A DNA stretch of 64,000 nucleotides, taken from the NCBI GenBank assembly GCA_027574665.1, contig CM050654.1, positions 41,483,722-41,547,721 on the forward strand, read 5' to 3'. The notes below the pieces were generated by a model. The model was not told the origin of the DNA. It saw only the letters and a program-made list of their open reading frames with translations, and did no database searches. Of this stretch, positions 57,601 through 60,053 are shown piece after piece; positions within the stretch are counted from its first letter, which is position 1; each line of letters opens with the position of its first letter. The translations under genes and the position numbers were made by a program. This DNA comes from Rhynochetos jubatus (taxonomy: Eukaryota > Chordata > Aves > Eurypygiformes > Rhynochetidae).

Positions 57601-58500
57601 GCCGGCGGTCACACTGCCTGAAATACACACAGTCCACTGAATGTGGTGTGGAGATGTACTACCTTCTTCCTTTCCTCAAACACTGAGCAAACTGCTGTAA
57701 TAACTTAGGTATTTCGTAACACATAACTTCATTTCAGATTAGTAAGAACGCAGCCACGCTGATTGTTAACCTCGTATCCTGTTTCAACAGCAGTCATTAT
57801 TCCAGTGGAACTTGCTCGTGGGAATAAGCTGTAGGTTCCCCAGTTCCTGGGGATTTTTTAAATCAAATTGTTCAAACTAAATAATCAGGCATATAACTGT
57901 GAATTTAAATGACCCATCAGCAAATTAGTCCCTGATGCAACTCCATGGGCATCTACAGGTTTAAATGTAGCTCCACCTCTGCAGCTTCTAAGGCTAATTT
58001 GGTTAACGGTACCTCGGTGCCACAGAACTGCTTCATTTCTCCACTGCAGTGGGCACAGAGGTGAGGCTAGAAAGTGGCTTCCAAAGCCATCCTCTCTAGC
58101 ACGGATTAGGTGACAGAGGGCAAGCCAGGAGAACAAAGAGATGGCCCACTGCATCTATAATTACGTCAAAGAGTAACCACAAAACCTTGCGATGGGAGTG
58201 TGGGATGGTTACAATCCTTATTTAAATAGAGAAACTATGACAGGAACCAGAGAGATTTTGTTCTGCTGAGCAACTATTGTTGTTGTTTTGTTATTTGTTG
58301 TTGTTTTTTACTGATCAAAGTATTTAATAGATATCTACCCACACCCTAATCTTCAGAGGGCATACAACAAGTAAGCATCTACGTTCACTAACAACATCTC
58401 ATTAAAGTGATTAATATATTCACTCACAAGGCAGGAAACAAAAATTTCTACTCTCAGATTTTCTTACCTCCACAACTTCCTCATATTCTTCTTCCTCCAT
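310..58500 (-). CDS. NEB: Nebulin gene, N-terminal 70 coding exons (3' part lies outside the window)
   Basis: Giant actin-binding protein of the skeletal-muscle sarcomere that lies along the thin filament and sets or stabilises its length. Seventy exons, each bounded by GT-AG signals, join in one frame to 3,857 codons. What is seen: an acidic N-terminus ([11 protein letters not shown]), then about 35-residue modules with the SDxxYK-type motif, and from residue 519 a seven-module super-repeat with one WLRGIGW-type motif each. The SDxxYK motif is the known actin-binding element and WLKGIGW is the proposed tropomyosin/troponin-linked element. All introns are phase 0, so exons can be skipped, added or duplicated without frameshift. 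No premature stop was seen in any exon. The vertebrate relatives nebulette and LASP-type proteins are far shorter and lack super-repeats, so they are excluded. The last exon in the window (310-621) ends with a normal donor, so the gene continues to the left. Confidence 0.97.
1009..1116 (-). CDS. NEB: NEB c69: 108-bp module exon, residues 3718-3753
   Basis: Reads [20 protein letters not shown] and ends [10 protein letters not shown]; donor GTACGT. Confidence 0.93.
1284..1388 (-). CDS. NEB: NEB c68: 105-bp module exon, residues 3683-3717
   Basis: Reads [20 protein letters not shown] and ends NAANVSH; donor GTAAGA. Ends SH rather than SD. Confidence 0.93.
1627..1712 (+). mobile_element. Short LTR remnant
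   Basis: About 85 bp resembling the start of the same LTR family: gacagagttgattttc, tagtagctggtacagtg, gagaataatgttgac. Ends are indistinct. Confidence 0.55.
2350..2553 (-). CDS. NEB: NEB c67: 204-bp WLRGIGW exon, residues 3615-3682
   Basis: Reads [20 protein letters not shown], then [19 protein letters not shown], ending NAEIMNK; donor GTGAGA. Related to, but clearly diverged from, the pair at 5682 and 8839. Confidence 0.95.
2963..3274 (-). CDS. NEB: NEB c66: 312-bp three-module exon, residues 3511-3614
   Basis: [60 protein letters not shown], ending AYDLQSD. One of three nearly identical non-array exons. Confidence 0.95.
4047..4345 (+). mobile_element. Partial LTR of the same family as 32558-33089
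   Basis: Starts TGTGCTGGTTTGGGCTGG and follows the 32.56 kb LTR through ggatagagttaattttc, acagccaggacagctgacc and catggcatcacactcag to the TATA-like position. It then loses similarity: the R-U5 part is missing. No target duplication can be assigned. Confidence 0.82.
4477..4584 (-). CDS. NEB: NEB c65: 108-bp module exon, residues 3475-3510
   Basis: Reads [20 protein letters not shown] and ends [14 protein letters not shown] replaces GYDL. Confidence 0.94.
5089..5193 (-). CDS. NEB: NEB c64: 105-bp module exon, residues 3440-3474
   Basis: Reads [20 protein letters not shown] and ends QNQLHYSQ; donor GTGAGT. Confidence 0.94.
5611..5896 (-). repeat. 286-bp segment shared with 8768-9053
   Basis: Comprises exon c63, 71 bp of the intron on its 3' side and 11 bp on its 5' side. 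Aligned at an offset of 3157 it differs from 8768-9053 at one base that I can see (t5802 against c8959, silent Lys codon). Beyond both ends the two loci have no obvious similarity. Confidence 0.92.
5682..5885 (-). CDS. NEB: NEB c63: 204-bp WLRGIGW exon, residues 3372-3439
   Basis: Same 68-residue product as the exon at 8839 ([20 protein letters not shown]). Part of a 286-bp segment (5611-5896) shared with 8768-9053. Confidence 0.95.
6296..6607 (-). CDS. NEB: NEB c62: 312-bp three-module exon, residues 3268-3371
   Basis: [60 protein letters not shown], ending AYELQSD. Differs from the 2963 exon by only about three bases by eye. Confidence 0.95.
7149..7256 (-). CDS. NEB: NEB c61: 108-bp module exon, residues 3232-3267
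   Basis: Reads [20 protein letters not shown] and ends [10 protein letters not shown]; donor GTAAGA. Confidence 0.94.
7979..8083 (-). CDS. NEB: NEB c60: 105-bp module exon, residues 3197-3231
   Basis: Reads [20 protein letters not shown] and ends QNMHNYSV. The final residue is V rather than the usual D (SV). Confidence 0.93.
8768..9053 (-). repeat. 286-bp segment shared with 5611-5896
   Basis: Partner of the segment at 5611-5896, containing exon c59. The shared intron part starts ttctaggcctgtcccc and runs to the exon's donor; on the other side the match ends after ctattacaaaa. Confidence 0.92.
8839..9042 (-). CDS. NEB: NEB c59: 204-bp WLRGIGW exon, residues 3129-3196
   Basis: Reads [20 protein letters not shown], then [19 protein letters not shown], ending NAETMNK. 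Differs from the exon at 5682 at a single silent base (8959), and the identity continues into the intron on both sides. Confidence 0.95.
9745..10056 (-). CDS. NEB: NEB c58: 312-bp exon just 3' of the array, residues 3025-3128
   Basis: Begins [20 protein letters not shown] and ends AYELQSD; last module [20 protein letters not shown]. Almost the same sequence as the exons at 6296 and 2963 although the flanking introns differ. The start of its 5' intron shows traces of the array intron (cagtgagtt shared), suggesting an older sister of the array unit. Confidence 0.95.
10972..11079 (-). CDS. NEB: NEB c57: array copy A, 108-bp module exon, residues 2989-3024
   Basis: [20 protein letters not shown] module ending DIASD; donor GTAAGT. 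Similarity to the other copies continues about 400 bp to its left, ending near 10,570. Confidence 0.95.
11178..11282 (-). CDS. NEB: NEB c56: array copy A, 105-bp module exon, residues 2954-2988
   Basis: [20 protein letters not shown] module ending NKVNFSE; donor GTGGGT. Confidence 0.95.
11618..11821 (-). CDS. NEB: NEB c55: array copy A, 204-bp WLRGIGW exon, residues 2886-2953
   Basis: [20 protein letters not shown] with [12 protein letters not shown], ending NSEIMNQ. Carries t at 11678 and t at 11711. Confidence 0.95.
12470..12781 (-). CDS. NEB: NEB c54: array copy A (3'-most), 312-bp exon, residues 2782-2885
   Basis: Same protein as the 17439 and 20385 exons. Its 5' two thirds (right part) is also nearly identical to the non-array exons at 9745, 6296 and 2963, whereas its last module ([19 protein letters not shown]) is array-specific. 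It is separated from c53 by a 3.16 kb intron containing CR1. Confidence 0.95.
13271..15868 (+). mobile_element. Decayed CR1 LINE (reverse-transcriptase part), 5'-truncated
   Basis: Plus-strand CR1 non-LTR retrotransposon. Endonuclease remnant with GDFNHP at about 13454-13471. Reverse-transcriptase remnants include [13 protein letters not shown] near 14730-14770 and FVDD (the YxDD-box position) at 14994-15005. It closes with the usual CR1 3' region: ggatgtcccatccctgg, then accattctgtgag at about 15830. Frames are broken by stops and shifts, so it is inactive. Left edge: array intron sequence ending acaacggg changes abruptly at 13271. Right edge: array sequence resumes near 15926 (cctcctgggtacttac). 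Confidence 0.9.
15942..16049 (-). CDS. NEB: NEB c53: array copy B, 108-bp module exon, residues 2746-2781
   Basis: [20 protein letters not shown] module ending DIASD. Only about 16 bp of the shared array intron remain on its left; beyond that lies the CR1 that separates it from copy A. Confidence 0.95.
16148..16252 (-). CDS. NEB: NEB c52: array copy B, 105-bp module exon, residues 2711-2745
   Basis: [20 protein letters not shown] module ending NKVNFSE. Just 5' of it, the intron of copy B lacks one C at about 16383 that the other copies have (gtccagaac against gtcccagaac). Confidence 0.95.
16587..16790 (-). CDS. NEB: NEB c51: array copy B, 204-bp WLRGIGW exon, residues 2643-2710
   Basis: [20 protein letters not shown] with [12 protein letters not shown]. 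Carries c at 16647 and t at 16680, a combination different from each of the other copies. Confidence 0.95.
17439..17750 (-). CDS. NEB: NEB c50: array copy B, 312-bp exon, residues 2539-2642
   Basis: [20 protein letters not shown] start, three modules, ending VYDLQSD. The 3' (left) flank of this copy continues directly into copy B's 204-bp exon with the same intron as the other copies. Confidence 0.95.
18887..18994 (-). CDS. NEB: NEB c49: array copy C, 108-bp module exon, residues 2503-2538
   Basis: [20 protein letters not shown] module ending DIASD, as in the other array copies; 98-bp intron to c48. Confidence 0.95.
19093..19197 (-). CDS. NEB: NEB c48: array copy C, 105-bp module exon, residues 2468-2502
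   Basis: [20 protein letters not shown] module ending NKVNFSE, as in the other array copies. Confidence 0.95.
19533..19736 (-). CDS. NEB: NEB c47: array copy C, 204-bp WLRGIGW exon, residues 2400-2467
   Basis: Like the other array copies but with [12 protein letters not shown] instead of [12 protein letters not shown]: a gtg in place of gcg on the plus strand near 19645, an Arg-to-His change and the main coding difference between copies. Confidence 0.95.
20385..20696 (-). CDS. NEB: NEB c46: array copy C, 312-bp exon, residues 2296-2399
   Basis: Begins [20 protein letters not shown], middle module [20 protein letters not shown], last module [19 protein letters not shown]. Same protein as the exons at 17439 and 12470. 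Confidence 0.95.
21865..21972 (-). CDS. NEB: NEB c45: array copy D, 108-bp module exon, residues 2260-2295
   Basis: Reads [20 protein letters not shown] and ends [10 protein letters not shown]; donor GTAAGT. The intron from c44 is only 98 bp, a length kept in all four array copies. Confidence 0.95.
22071..22175 (-). CDS. NEB: NEB c44: array copy D, 105-bp module exon, residues 2225-2259
   Basis: Reads [20 protein letters not shown] and ends NKVNFSE; donor GTGGGT. Identical in coding sequence to the other array copies as far as I can see by eye. Confidence 0.95.
22511..22714 (-). CDS. NEB: NEB c43: array copy D, 204-bp WLRGIGW exon, residues 2157-2224
   Basis: Reads [20 protein letters not shown], then [19 protein letters not shown], ending NSEIMNQ. 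Near-identical to the exons at 19533, 16587 and 11618; carries t at 22571 and c at 22604. Confidence 0.95.
23363..23674 (-). CDS. NEB: NEB c42: array copy D (5'-most), 312-bp exon, residues 2053-2156
   Basis: Reads [20 protein letters not shown], then the [18 protein letters not shown] segment, ending VYDLQSD. Its first ~22 nt and the intron 5' of it are unlike the other array copies (which begin [12 protein letters not shown]), while everything 3' of about 23,651 matches them. The array edge therefore falls inside this exon. It has VSDVDYKH where the other three copies have VSDIDYKH. Confidence 0.95.
24055..24162 (-). CDS. NEB: NEB c41: super-repeat set 7, 108-bp module exon, residues 2017-2052
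   Basis: Reads [20 protein letters not shown] and ends [10 protein letters not shown]. Last non-array exon before the amplified block; it lies in AT-rich sequence. Confidence 0.94.
24933..25037 (-). CDS. NEB: NEB c40: super-repeat set 7, 105-bp module exon, residues 1982-2016
   Basis: Reads [20 protein letters not shown] and ends SNLINTSD; donor GTAAGT. Confidence 0.94.
25479..25682 (-). CDS. NEB: NEB c39: super-repeat set 6, 204-bp WLRGLGW exon, residues 1914-1981
   Basis: Reads [20 protein letters not shown], then [19 protein letters not shown], ending NARNRSD. First 68-codon version: the spacing between YK and the signature Trp is one residue shorter (SDLQW against ADYNNW). Confidence 0.95.
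25876..26187 (-). CDS. NEB: NEB c38: super-repeat set 6, 312-bp three-module exon, residues 1810-1913
   Basis: Modules begin [40 protein letters not shown] and [20 protein letters not shown]; ends RVYELQSD. First exon of the HHIG...[10 protein letters not shown] class that continues through the array and to the left edge. Confidence 0.95.
26995..27102 (-). CDS. NEB: NEB c37: super-repeat set 6, 108-bp module exon, residues 1774-1809
   Basis: Reads [20 protein letters not shown] and ends [10 protein letters not shown]. Confidence 0.94.
27997..28101 (-). CDS. NEB: NEB c36: super-repeat set 6, 105-bp module exon, residues 1739-1773
   Basis: Begins [20 protein letters not shown] and ends NKANYSQ. 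It ends SQ rather than SD; donor GTAGAC is weak in its last bases. Confidence 0.92.
28568..28774 (-). CDS. NEB: NEB c35: super-repeat set 5, 207-bp FKGIGW exon, residues 1670-1738
   Basis: Reads [20 protein letters not shown], then [20 protein letters not shown], ending NANIMNK. Last 69-codon exon of this class before the change to 68 codons in c39. The intron to c34 is 142 bp. Confidence 0.95.
28917..29228 (-). CDS. NEB: NEB c34: super-repeat set 5, 312-bp three-module exon, residues 1566-1669
   Basis: Modules begin [40 protein letters not shown] and [20 protein letters not shown]; ends MNQIQSD. It follows a 1.47 kb intron in which I see no recognisable element. Confidence 0.95.
30702..30809 (-). 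CDS. NEB: NEB c33: super-repeat set 5, 108-bp module exon, residues 1530-1565
   Basis: Reads [20 protein letters not shown] and ends [10 protein letters not shown]; donor GTAAGT. Confidence 0.94.
31613..31717 (-). CDS. NEB: NEB c32: super-repeat set 5, 105-bp module exon, residues 1495-1529
   Basis: Reads [20 protein letters not shown] and ends VNAFNLSD. Intermediate between the early PDVPQF form and the later MPDTPEI form. Its upstream-side neighbour c31 lies across the 1.6 kb intron that carries a solo LTR. Confidence 0.94.
32016..32250 (+). mobile_element. Diverged LTR remnant, related to 32558-33089
   Basis: Shows the same order of landmarks with many substitutions: ctggtctggctgggacgg, gatttgtgactaaaac, gctgataacacactaatg, agcaaggccttctctc and accaggcagagggaccc. 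Lies about 300 bp left of the intact solo LTR in the same intron. Confidence 0.65.
32558..33089 (+). mobile_element. Solo LTR of an avian endogenous retrovirus, with 5-bp target duplication
   Basis: A 532-bp LTR starting TGTGCTGG and ending GGGACA, flanked by the direct repeat AGCCC at 32553-32557 and 33090-33094. Inside: cagtatataag (TATA-like) near 32813, an attattatt run near 32930, attaaa (polyadenylation-like) near 32968 and a G-rich run near 33020. No internal retroviral genes are present, so it is a solo LTR. The 5-bp duplication favours an ERVL-like or related class; I cannot name the family from sequence alone. It lies in the intron between c31 and c32 and is antisense to NEB. Confidence 0.9.
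33316..33522 (-). CDS. NEB: NEB c31: super-repeat set 4, 207-bp MKGIGW exon, residues 1426-1494
   Basis: Reads [20 protein letters not shown]; the first Trp of the WxKGIGW signature is replaced by Asn (ENMKGIGW). It continues [19 protein letters not shown] and ends AKIMDE. Confidence 0.94.
34273..34584 (-). CDS. NEB: NEB c30: super-repeat set 4, 312-bp three-module exon, residues 1322-1425
   Basis: Modules begin [40 protein letters not shown] and [20 protein letters not shown]; ends MMQIQSD; donor GTAAGT. Confidence 0.95.
34972..35079 (-). CDS. NEB: NEB c29: super-repeat set 4, 108-bp module exon, residues 1286-1321
   Basis: Reads [20 protein letters not shown] and ends [10 protein letters not shown]. 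The intron to c28 is 163 bp. Confidence 0.95.
35243..35347 (-). CDS. NEB: NEB c28: super-repeat set 4, 105-bp module exon, residues 1251-1285
   Basis: Reads [20 protein letters not shown] and ends NQITMSN. First exon of the KDKTxIHxMPDTPEI type. Confidence 0.94.
35974..36180 (-). CDS. NEB: NEB c27: super-repeat set 3, 207-bp WLRGVGW exon, residues 1182-1250
   Basis: Signature [20 protein letters not shown] (Val for Ile in GIGW), then [19 protein letters not shown], ending NAKTMNK. Confidence 0.95.
37588..37899 (-). CDS. NEB: NEB c26: super-repeat set 3, 312-bp three-module exon, residues 1078-1181
   Basis: Modules begin [40 protein letters not shown] and [20 protein letters not shown]; ends VMQLQSD. 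Donor GTATGT, one of the few here that is not GTAAG/GTGAG. Confidence 0.94.
37966..38000. repeat. AAT/GAT microsatellite
   Basis: Short interrupted (aat)n tract, with gat units, just 5' of exon c26. Confidence 0.85.
38505..38885 (-). mobile_element. CR1 LINE 3' fragment
   Basis: Minus-oriented CR1 3' end in the intron between c25 and c26. It begins tcatagaaccatgggatgg and continues ggtttgggttggaagggacc, typical of avian CR1 3' regions; the 5' side fades out near 38885. About 380 bp, lacking any coding capacity. Confidence 0.9.
39092..39199 (-). CDS. NEB: NEB c25: super-repeat set 3, 108-bp module exon, residues 1042-1077
   Basis: Reads [20 protein letters not shown] and ends [10 protein letters not shown]. 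Acceptor ends CTACAAG with little pyrimidine tract directly before it, a weaker-looking 3' splice site than its neighbours. Confidence 0.93.
39684..39729. repeat. Near-perfect 18-bp inverted repeat with 10-bp loop
   Basis: Left arm gtgttattcaatcttttg (39684-39701) and right arm caaaagatcgaataacac (39712-39729) are complementary except at one position. Intron between c24 and c25. Stem-loop potential is clear; function unknown. Confidence 0.85.
40236..40340 (-). CDS. NEB: NEB c24: super-repeat set 3, 105-bp module exon, residues 1007-1041
   Basis: Reads [20 protein letters not shown] and ends RVNAFNLSD; donor GTGAGC. Last exon of the GEExxHKY type. Confidence 0.94.
40597..40803 (-). CDS. NEB: NEB c23: super-repeat set 2, 207-bp FKGIGW exon, residues 938-1006
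   Basis: Signature [20 protein letters not shown], then [19 protein letters not shown], ending NTKQLSD. Phe replaces the Leu/Met after the first Trp. Confidence 0.95.
41753..42064 (-). CDS. NEB: NEB c22: super-repeat set 2, 312-bp three-module exon, residues 834-937
   Basis: Modules begin [40 protein letters not shown] and [20 protein letters not shown]; the exon ends MMQIQSD. Donor GTGAGT. Confidence 0.95.
42793..42900 (-). CDS. NEB: NEB c21: super-repeat set 2, 108-bp module exon, residues 798-833
   Basis: Reads [20 protein letters not shown] and ends [14 protein letters not shown] replaces the usual GYDL, as in the corresponding mammalian module as I remember it. Confidence 0.94.
43238..43342 (-). 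CDS. NEB: NEB c20: super-repeat set 2, 105-bp module exon, residues 763-797
   Basis: Reads [20 protein letters not shown] and ends YNAANISD; donor GTAAGT. Confidence 0.94.
44001..44207 (-). CDS. NEB: NEB c19: super-repeat set 1, 207-bp WxKGIGW exon, residues 694-762
   Basis: Two modules. The first carries [15 protein letters not shown], the super-repeat signature, and the second [19 protein letters not shown]. It ends VQLND. This is the 69-codon form of the exon; from c39 on the homologous exon has 68 codons. Confidence 0.95.
44346..44657 (-). CDS. NEB: NEB c18: super-repeat set 1, 312-bp three-module exon, residues 590-693
   Basis: 104 codons with three modules: [20 protein letters not shown], then [20 protein letters not shown], then [19 protein letters not shown], ending MMEIQSD. 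Donor GTAAGT. Confidence 0.95.
45315..45422 (-). CDS. NEB: NEB c17: super-repeat set 1, 108-bp module exon, residues 554-589
   Basis: Reads [20 protein letters not shown] and ends [11 protein letters not shown]; donor GTAAGT. The GYDLxxDAIPIxAAKA core is the constant part of all fourteen 108-bp exons, varying to [11 protein letters not shown] in c21. Confidence 0.95.
45518..45622 (-). CDS. NEB: NEB c16: super-repeat set 1, 105-bp module exon, residues 519-553
   Basis: Reads [20 protein letters not shown] and ends VNAYNLSD. The GEExxHKY...[15 protein letters not shown] form is shared by the first three super-repeats (c16, c20, c24) and is replaced further along by a TEAWDKDKT...MPDTPEI form. 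Confidence 0.95.
46072..46170 (-). CDS. NEB: NEB c15: short nebulin module, residues 486-518
   Basis: 99 bp, the shortest module exon (33 codons). Reads [20 protein letters not shown] and ends INSKQLSD. It is the last N-terminal module before the super-repeats. No exon-like sequence is visible in the 449 bp between it and c16. Confidence 0.93.
46882..46986 (-). CDS. NEB: NEB c14: single nebulin module, residues 451-485
   Basis: 105 bp. Reads [20 protein letters not shown] and ends [10 protein letters not shown]. It ends KD instead of SD, as in mammalian nebulin (QCKD). The intron to c13 is only 93 bp. Confidence 0.93.
47080..47187 (-). CDS. NEB: NEB c13: single nebulin module, residues 415-450
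   Basis: 108 bp. Reads [20 protein letters not shown] and ends [10 protein letters not shown]. The intron separating it from c12 is only 82 bp (47188-47269). Confidence 0.93.
47270..47371 (-). CDS. NEB: NEB c12: single nebulin module, residues 381-414
   Basis: 102 bp. Reads [20 protein letters not shown] and ends DTVLKNFSD; donor GTACGT. The NYCxTPKF motif marks the first of a four-module set that is, as I recall, duplicated in mammals but occurs only once in this window. Confidence 0.93.
48029..48145 (-). CDS. NEB: NEB c11: single nebulin module, residues 342-380
   Basis: 117 bp, the longest single-module exon here (39 codons). Reads [20 protein letters not shown] and ends [11 protein letters not shown]; donor GTAAGT. 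Confidence 0.93.
48867..48974 (-). CDS. NEB: NEB c10: single nebulin module, residues 306-341
   Basis: 108 bp. Reads [20 protein letters not shown] and ends [10 protein letters not shown]; donor GTAGGT. The [18 protein letters not shown] stretch is a highly conserved nebulin signature. Confidence 0.95.
49171..49275 (-). CDS. NEB: NEB c9: single nebulin module, residues 271-305
   Basis: 105 bp. Reads [20 protein letters not shown] and ends [10 protein letters not shown]; donor GTAAGT. The final residue pair is SM rather than SD, a degenerate module boundary. Confidence 0.93.
49715..49819 (-). CDS. NEB: NEB c8: single nebulin module, residues 236-270
   Basis: 105 bp. Reads [20 protein letters not shown] and ends [12 protein letters not shown]; donor GTGAGT. 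Single-module exon of the N-terminal block. Confidence 0.94.
50510..50614 (-). CDS. NEB: NEB c7: single nebulin module, residues 201-235
   Basis: 105 bp. Reads [20 protein letters not shown] and ends [12 protein letters not shown] before donor GTAAGT. Canonical module ending SD. Confidence 0.95.
50708..50812 (-). CDS. NEB: NEB c6: single nebulin module, residues 166-200
   Basis: 105 bp. Reads [20 protein letters not shown] and ends IKNTAMFSK. The donor GTAAGA lies only 93 bp upstream of the next exon (intron 50615-50707), one of the shortest introns in the gene. Confidence 0.95.
51116..51220 (-). CDS. NEB: NEB c5: single nebulin module, residues 131-165
   Basis: 105 bp. Reads [20 protein letters not shown] and ends [11 protein letters not shown]; donor GTGGGT. 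Very close to the mammalian module as remembered, consistent with strong conservation of the N-terminal modules. Confidence 0.95.
51812..51877. repeat. Two-copy 33-bp direct repeat
   Basis: Two copies of cagcttctgggggttccag / cagctttagggggttccag followed by tt(c/t)caagggactca, at 51812 and 51845. Intron between c4 and c5. Confidence 0.8.
52126..52233 (-). CDS. NEB: NEB c4: single nebulin module, residues 95-130
   Basis: 108 bp starting [17 protein letters not shown] and ending [10 protein letters not shown] before donor GTAGGT. First full module. In the known protein the first modules contact tropomodulin at the pointed end. Confidence 0.94.
53128..53328 (-). CDS. NEB: NEB c3: N-terminal tail and entry to module region, residues 28-94
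   Basis: 67 codons. A Thr/Glu-rich stretch ([13 protein letters not shown]) is followed by a basic patch ([14 protein letters not shown]) and then [17 protein letters not shown]. The VDPSKF...TPY...MxDLFS block is characteristic of nebulin just before module M1. This region lies at the pointed end of thin filaments in the known protein. Confidence 0.92.
54344..54391 (-). CDS. NEB: NEB c2: N-terminal micro-exon, residues 12-27
   Basis: A 48-bp exon coding [16 protein letters not shown], acceptor ending AATAG and donor GTAAAG. It continues the acidic N-terminal tail. It is separated from c1 by a 4.1 kb intron, the longest coding-region intron in the window. Confidence 0.88.
55170..55905 (-). 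mobile_element. Decayed CR1 LINE internal fragment in NEB intron c1-c2
   Basis: Minus-strand translation shows [11 protein letters not shown] (endonuclease end), [32 protein letters not shown] and, further on, [20 protein letters not shown]. These are the conserved steps between endonuclease and reverse transcriptase of avian CR1. It is split over two frames, with the RT domain missing. It is older and more decayed than the copy at 13.3 kb. Confidence 0.75.
55887..55925. repeat. 14-bp tandem repeat, 2.8 copies
   Basis: Unit cctaaaggagacct at 55887-55900 and 55901-55914, with a partial third copy to 55925. It marks the 5' edge of the decayed CR1 in the c1-c2 intron. Confidence 0.8.
56221..56540. 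promoter_or_regulatory. CpG island inside the first coding intron
   Basis: By hand count there are about 26 CpG dinucleotides in 56341-56520 (180 bp), in sequence that is mostly G+C, against very few CpGs in the surrounding intron. It sits between c1 and c2. It could be an internal or alternative promoter, or a GC-rich leftover of the CR1 immediately to its left. No splice donor tied to a known exon was identified on either strand. Confidence 0.5.
58277..58311. repeat. TTG-rich microsatellite
   Basis: Interrupted (ttg)n tract about 160 bp from the donor of c1, within the c1-c2 intron. Confidence 0.8.
58468..58500 (-). CDS. NEB: NEB c1: first coding exon, residues 1-11
   Basis: Start codon at 58500-58498 in context CAAAATGG (A at -3, G at +4). 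Eleven codons [11 protein letters not shown] are followed by donor GTAAGA. The acidic start with YEEVVE matches the start of mammalian nebulin as I remember it. The exon extends 5' to about 58531, where a pyrimidine tract ending GTGTCCAG gives a plausible acceptor, so 58501-58531 is 5' UTR and transcription begins in an exon further right. Confidence 0.9.
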
Positions 58501-59893
58501 TTTGAGGGTATTCGTCTCTCTCCCTCGCTCACTGGACACGCGGCAGATGAAAAGTGTGAATATACAGTATTAGCCCAAGACTGAAAGTACTATTCAAAGC
58601 TACAAGTCAAGTCCATAAAACCCCTTGGTCACAGTTACCAACTAGTCAGATTATTGCAATGTTGTTGGTTAGTTAGTGGAAGAACCTGAACAACAAAGAG
58701 AACTAATGTTGGGCTCTGGCATTACTTTCTTTGTGACTATAAAGGGAAAGCCTTGCATTAAGTTTCAAAGATGCTGATATAAGTTACAAAGTTGGACAAA
58801 TACTTTATCCTAATAGTTGTAACACCAATACTAAAATTCAATTAAAAGAAAAAAGAAAAAAAATCAGAGGAAGAGATTTCTTTAAGTATGATTTGATTTT
58901 TTCATTACAACAAAAATTATTTGAAGAGTTTTTCTTTCCTCTGTGACTGTTTACACTATTTCATTACGTTGTTCAAGCTCCTGTTCGAATGGGAGCTTTA
59001 TCTGCGTATTCTGCTCTATTCATTCACAAAGAAAAGCATCATGTACAAAAAGATAGTAAATATTTTTTTAAGCAACCTTAGGTTAATGAGGCAATTTCTG
59101 TCTTCCCAGCATTAGCCTATATAGATGCTCTGGGGAGGGTTTTTTAGCTCTTGTGGCTCTTTTTCCTCTATTTCTTCAGACCTGGAAAATATGAAAATCC
59201 ATACAGTTGGCTGAATTACAAAGTACAGATTACTGTCGAAACCTTTAAAAGAATTAATTAACACAACGATTTTGCTGTGAGGCAAAGCTACAATTTTCCA
59301 CCAGAGACTAGAGCCCTGTTTCTAATGTTGGTAGGAGATGAGGCTTTGGAACAGCTGTTCCTAAGTCCAAAGATATTTGCCGTGTAAGCTAATACTGCCA
59401 AATGACGGGGTGGTTTTGTTTAGCTGGCTGAACTGCAATTCCTTCTGAGGCAAGTGAAGTCTAGTAATGCAGGTTAAATATAGGAACCTAGAATACTGTC
59501 CCTTTTTAGTTATAACGTGTTGAGAAAATACACCAAAAAAAACCCAATTTGTTAAACCAGAATGTTAACTGTTAAAAGAAATTAAGAATAACTCAATTAG
59601 TGGCATGTCATGTGAAAAAGTAGGCCAAAGTTAACGAACAAACCCAAGAAGTAGGGACTGGATATAAGGATACAATCTGTACCAACCGTCACTATTACAA
59701 CCTTCCATCACGCTTCCAAAGCACAGCTCCAGGGCCTCTTCTCTTACTGCAATGTGCAACTAGTCACCCAGACAGAAGATCTGACTCCCACGGGCAAGGT
59801 ACGCCACCTAATCCCAAAAAACTACAGAACTGGGAAACACCTCAACATCCTATTTTAAGAAAAAGAAGTGAAATGTGATGAAAATGTTCTTAC

Positions 59894-60020
59894 CAGCAAC
59901 ATCTAGTAAATATCCTTAGGAGCAAAGCCTCTCCAGTCTTCCCTCCTGAGCAGCACTGGGCGAGAGCGAGCCTGGGGCATCGGCTCCTAATTACGCATGT
60001 GGCTAGCACAGCCAATCTGG
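59894..60020 (-). other. NEB: Candidate non-coding first exon of NEB
   Basis: A strong donor GTAAGAAC lies at 59893-59886 after ATGTTGCTG. The about 125 bp 5' of it lie just downstream of a TATA-like element. c1 begins with an acceptor-like site, so at least one upstream 5' UTR exon is needed, and this is the best candidate I see. No coding content supports it. Confidence 0.3.
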
Positions 60021-60053
60021 CTCCAGCCCGCTCGAGTTTCAGTCCTAAATATA
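60018..60053 (-). promoter_or_regulatory. Candidate NEB promoter element (TATA-like / A+T-rich muscle-type box)
   Basis: On the minus strand TATATTTAGG (complement of 60044-60053) is followed at some distance by ATTGG (inverted CCAAT, near 60011-60015). The same A+T block read on the plus strand is CTAAATATAC, one base from a MEF2-type site. Placement relative to the candidate first exon is reasonable, but such motifs are common. Confidence 0.25.

Larger units (their letters stand above)
54392..58467 (-). other. 4.1 kb intron between c1 and c2
   Basis: Holds the decayed CR1 (55170-55905), a 14-bp tandem repeat, the CpG island (56221-56540) and a TTG microsatellite. Nothing recognised in 54392-55169 or 56541-58276. 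No alternative coding exon with nebulin-like sequence was seen. Confidence 0.75.
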
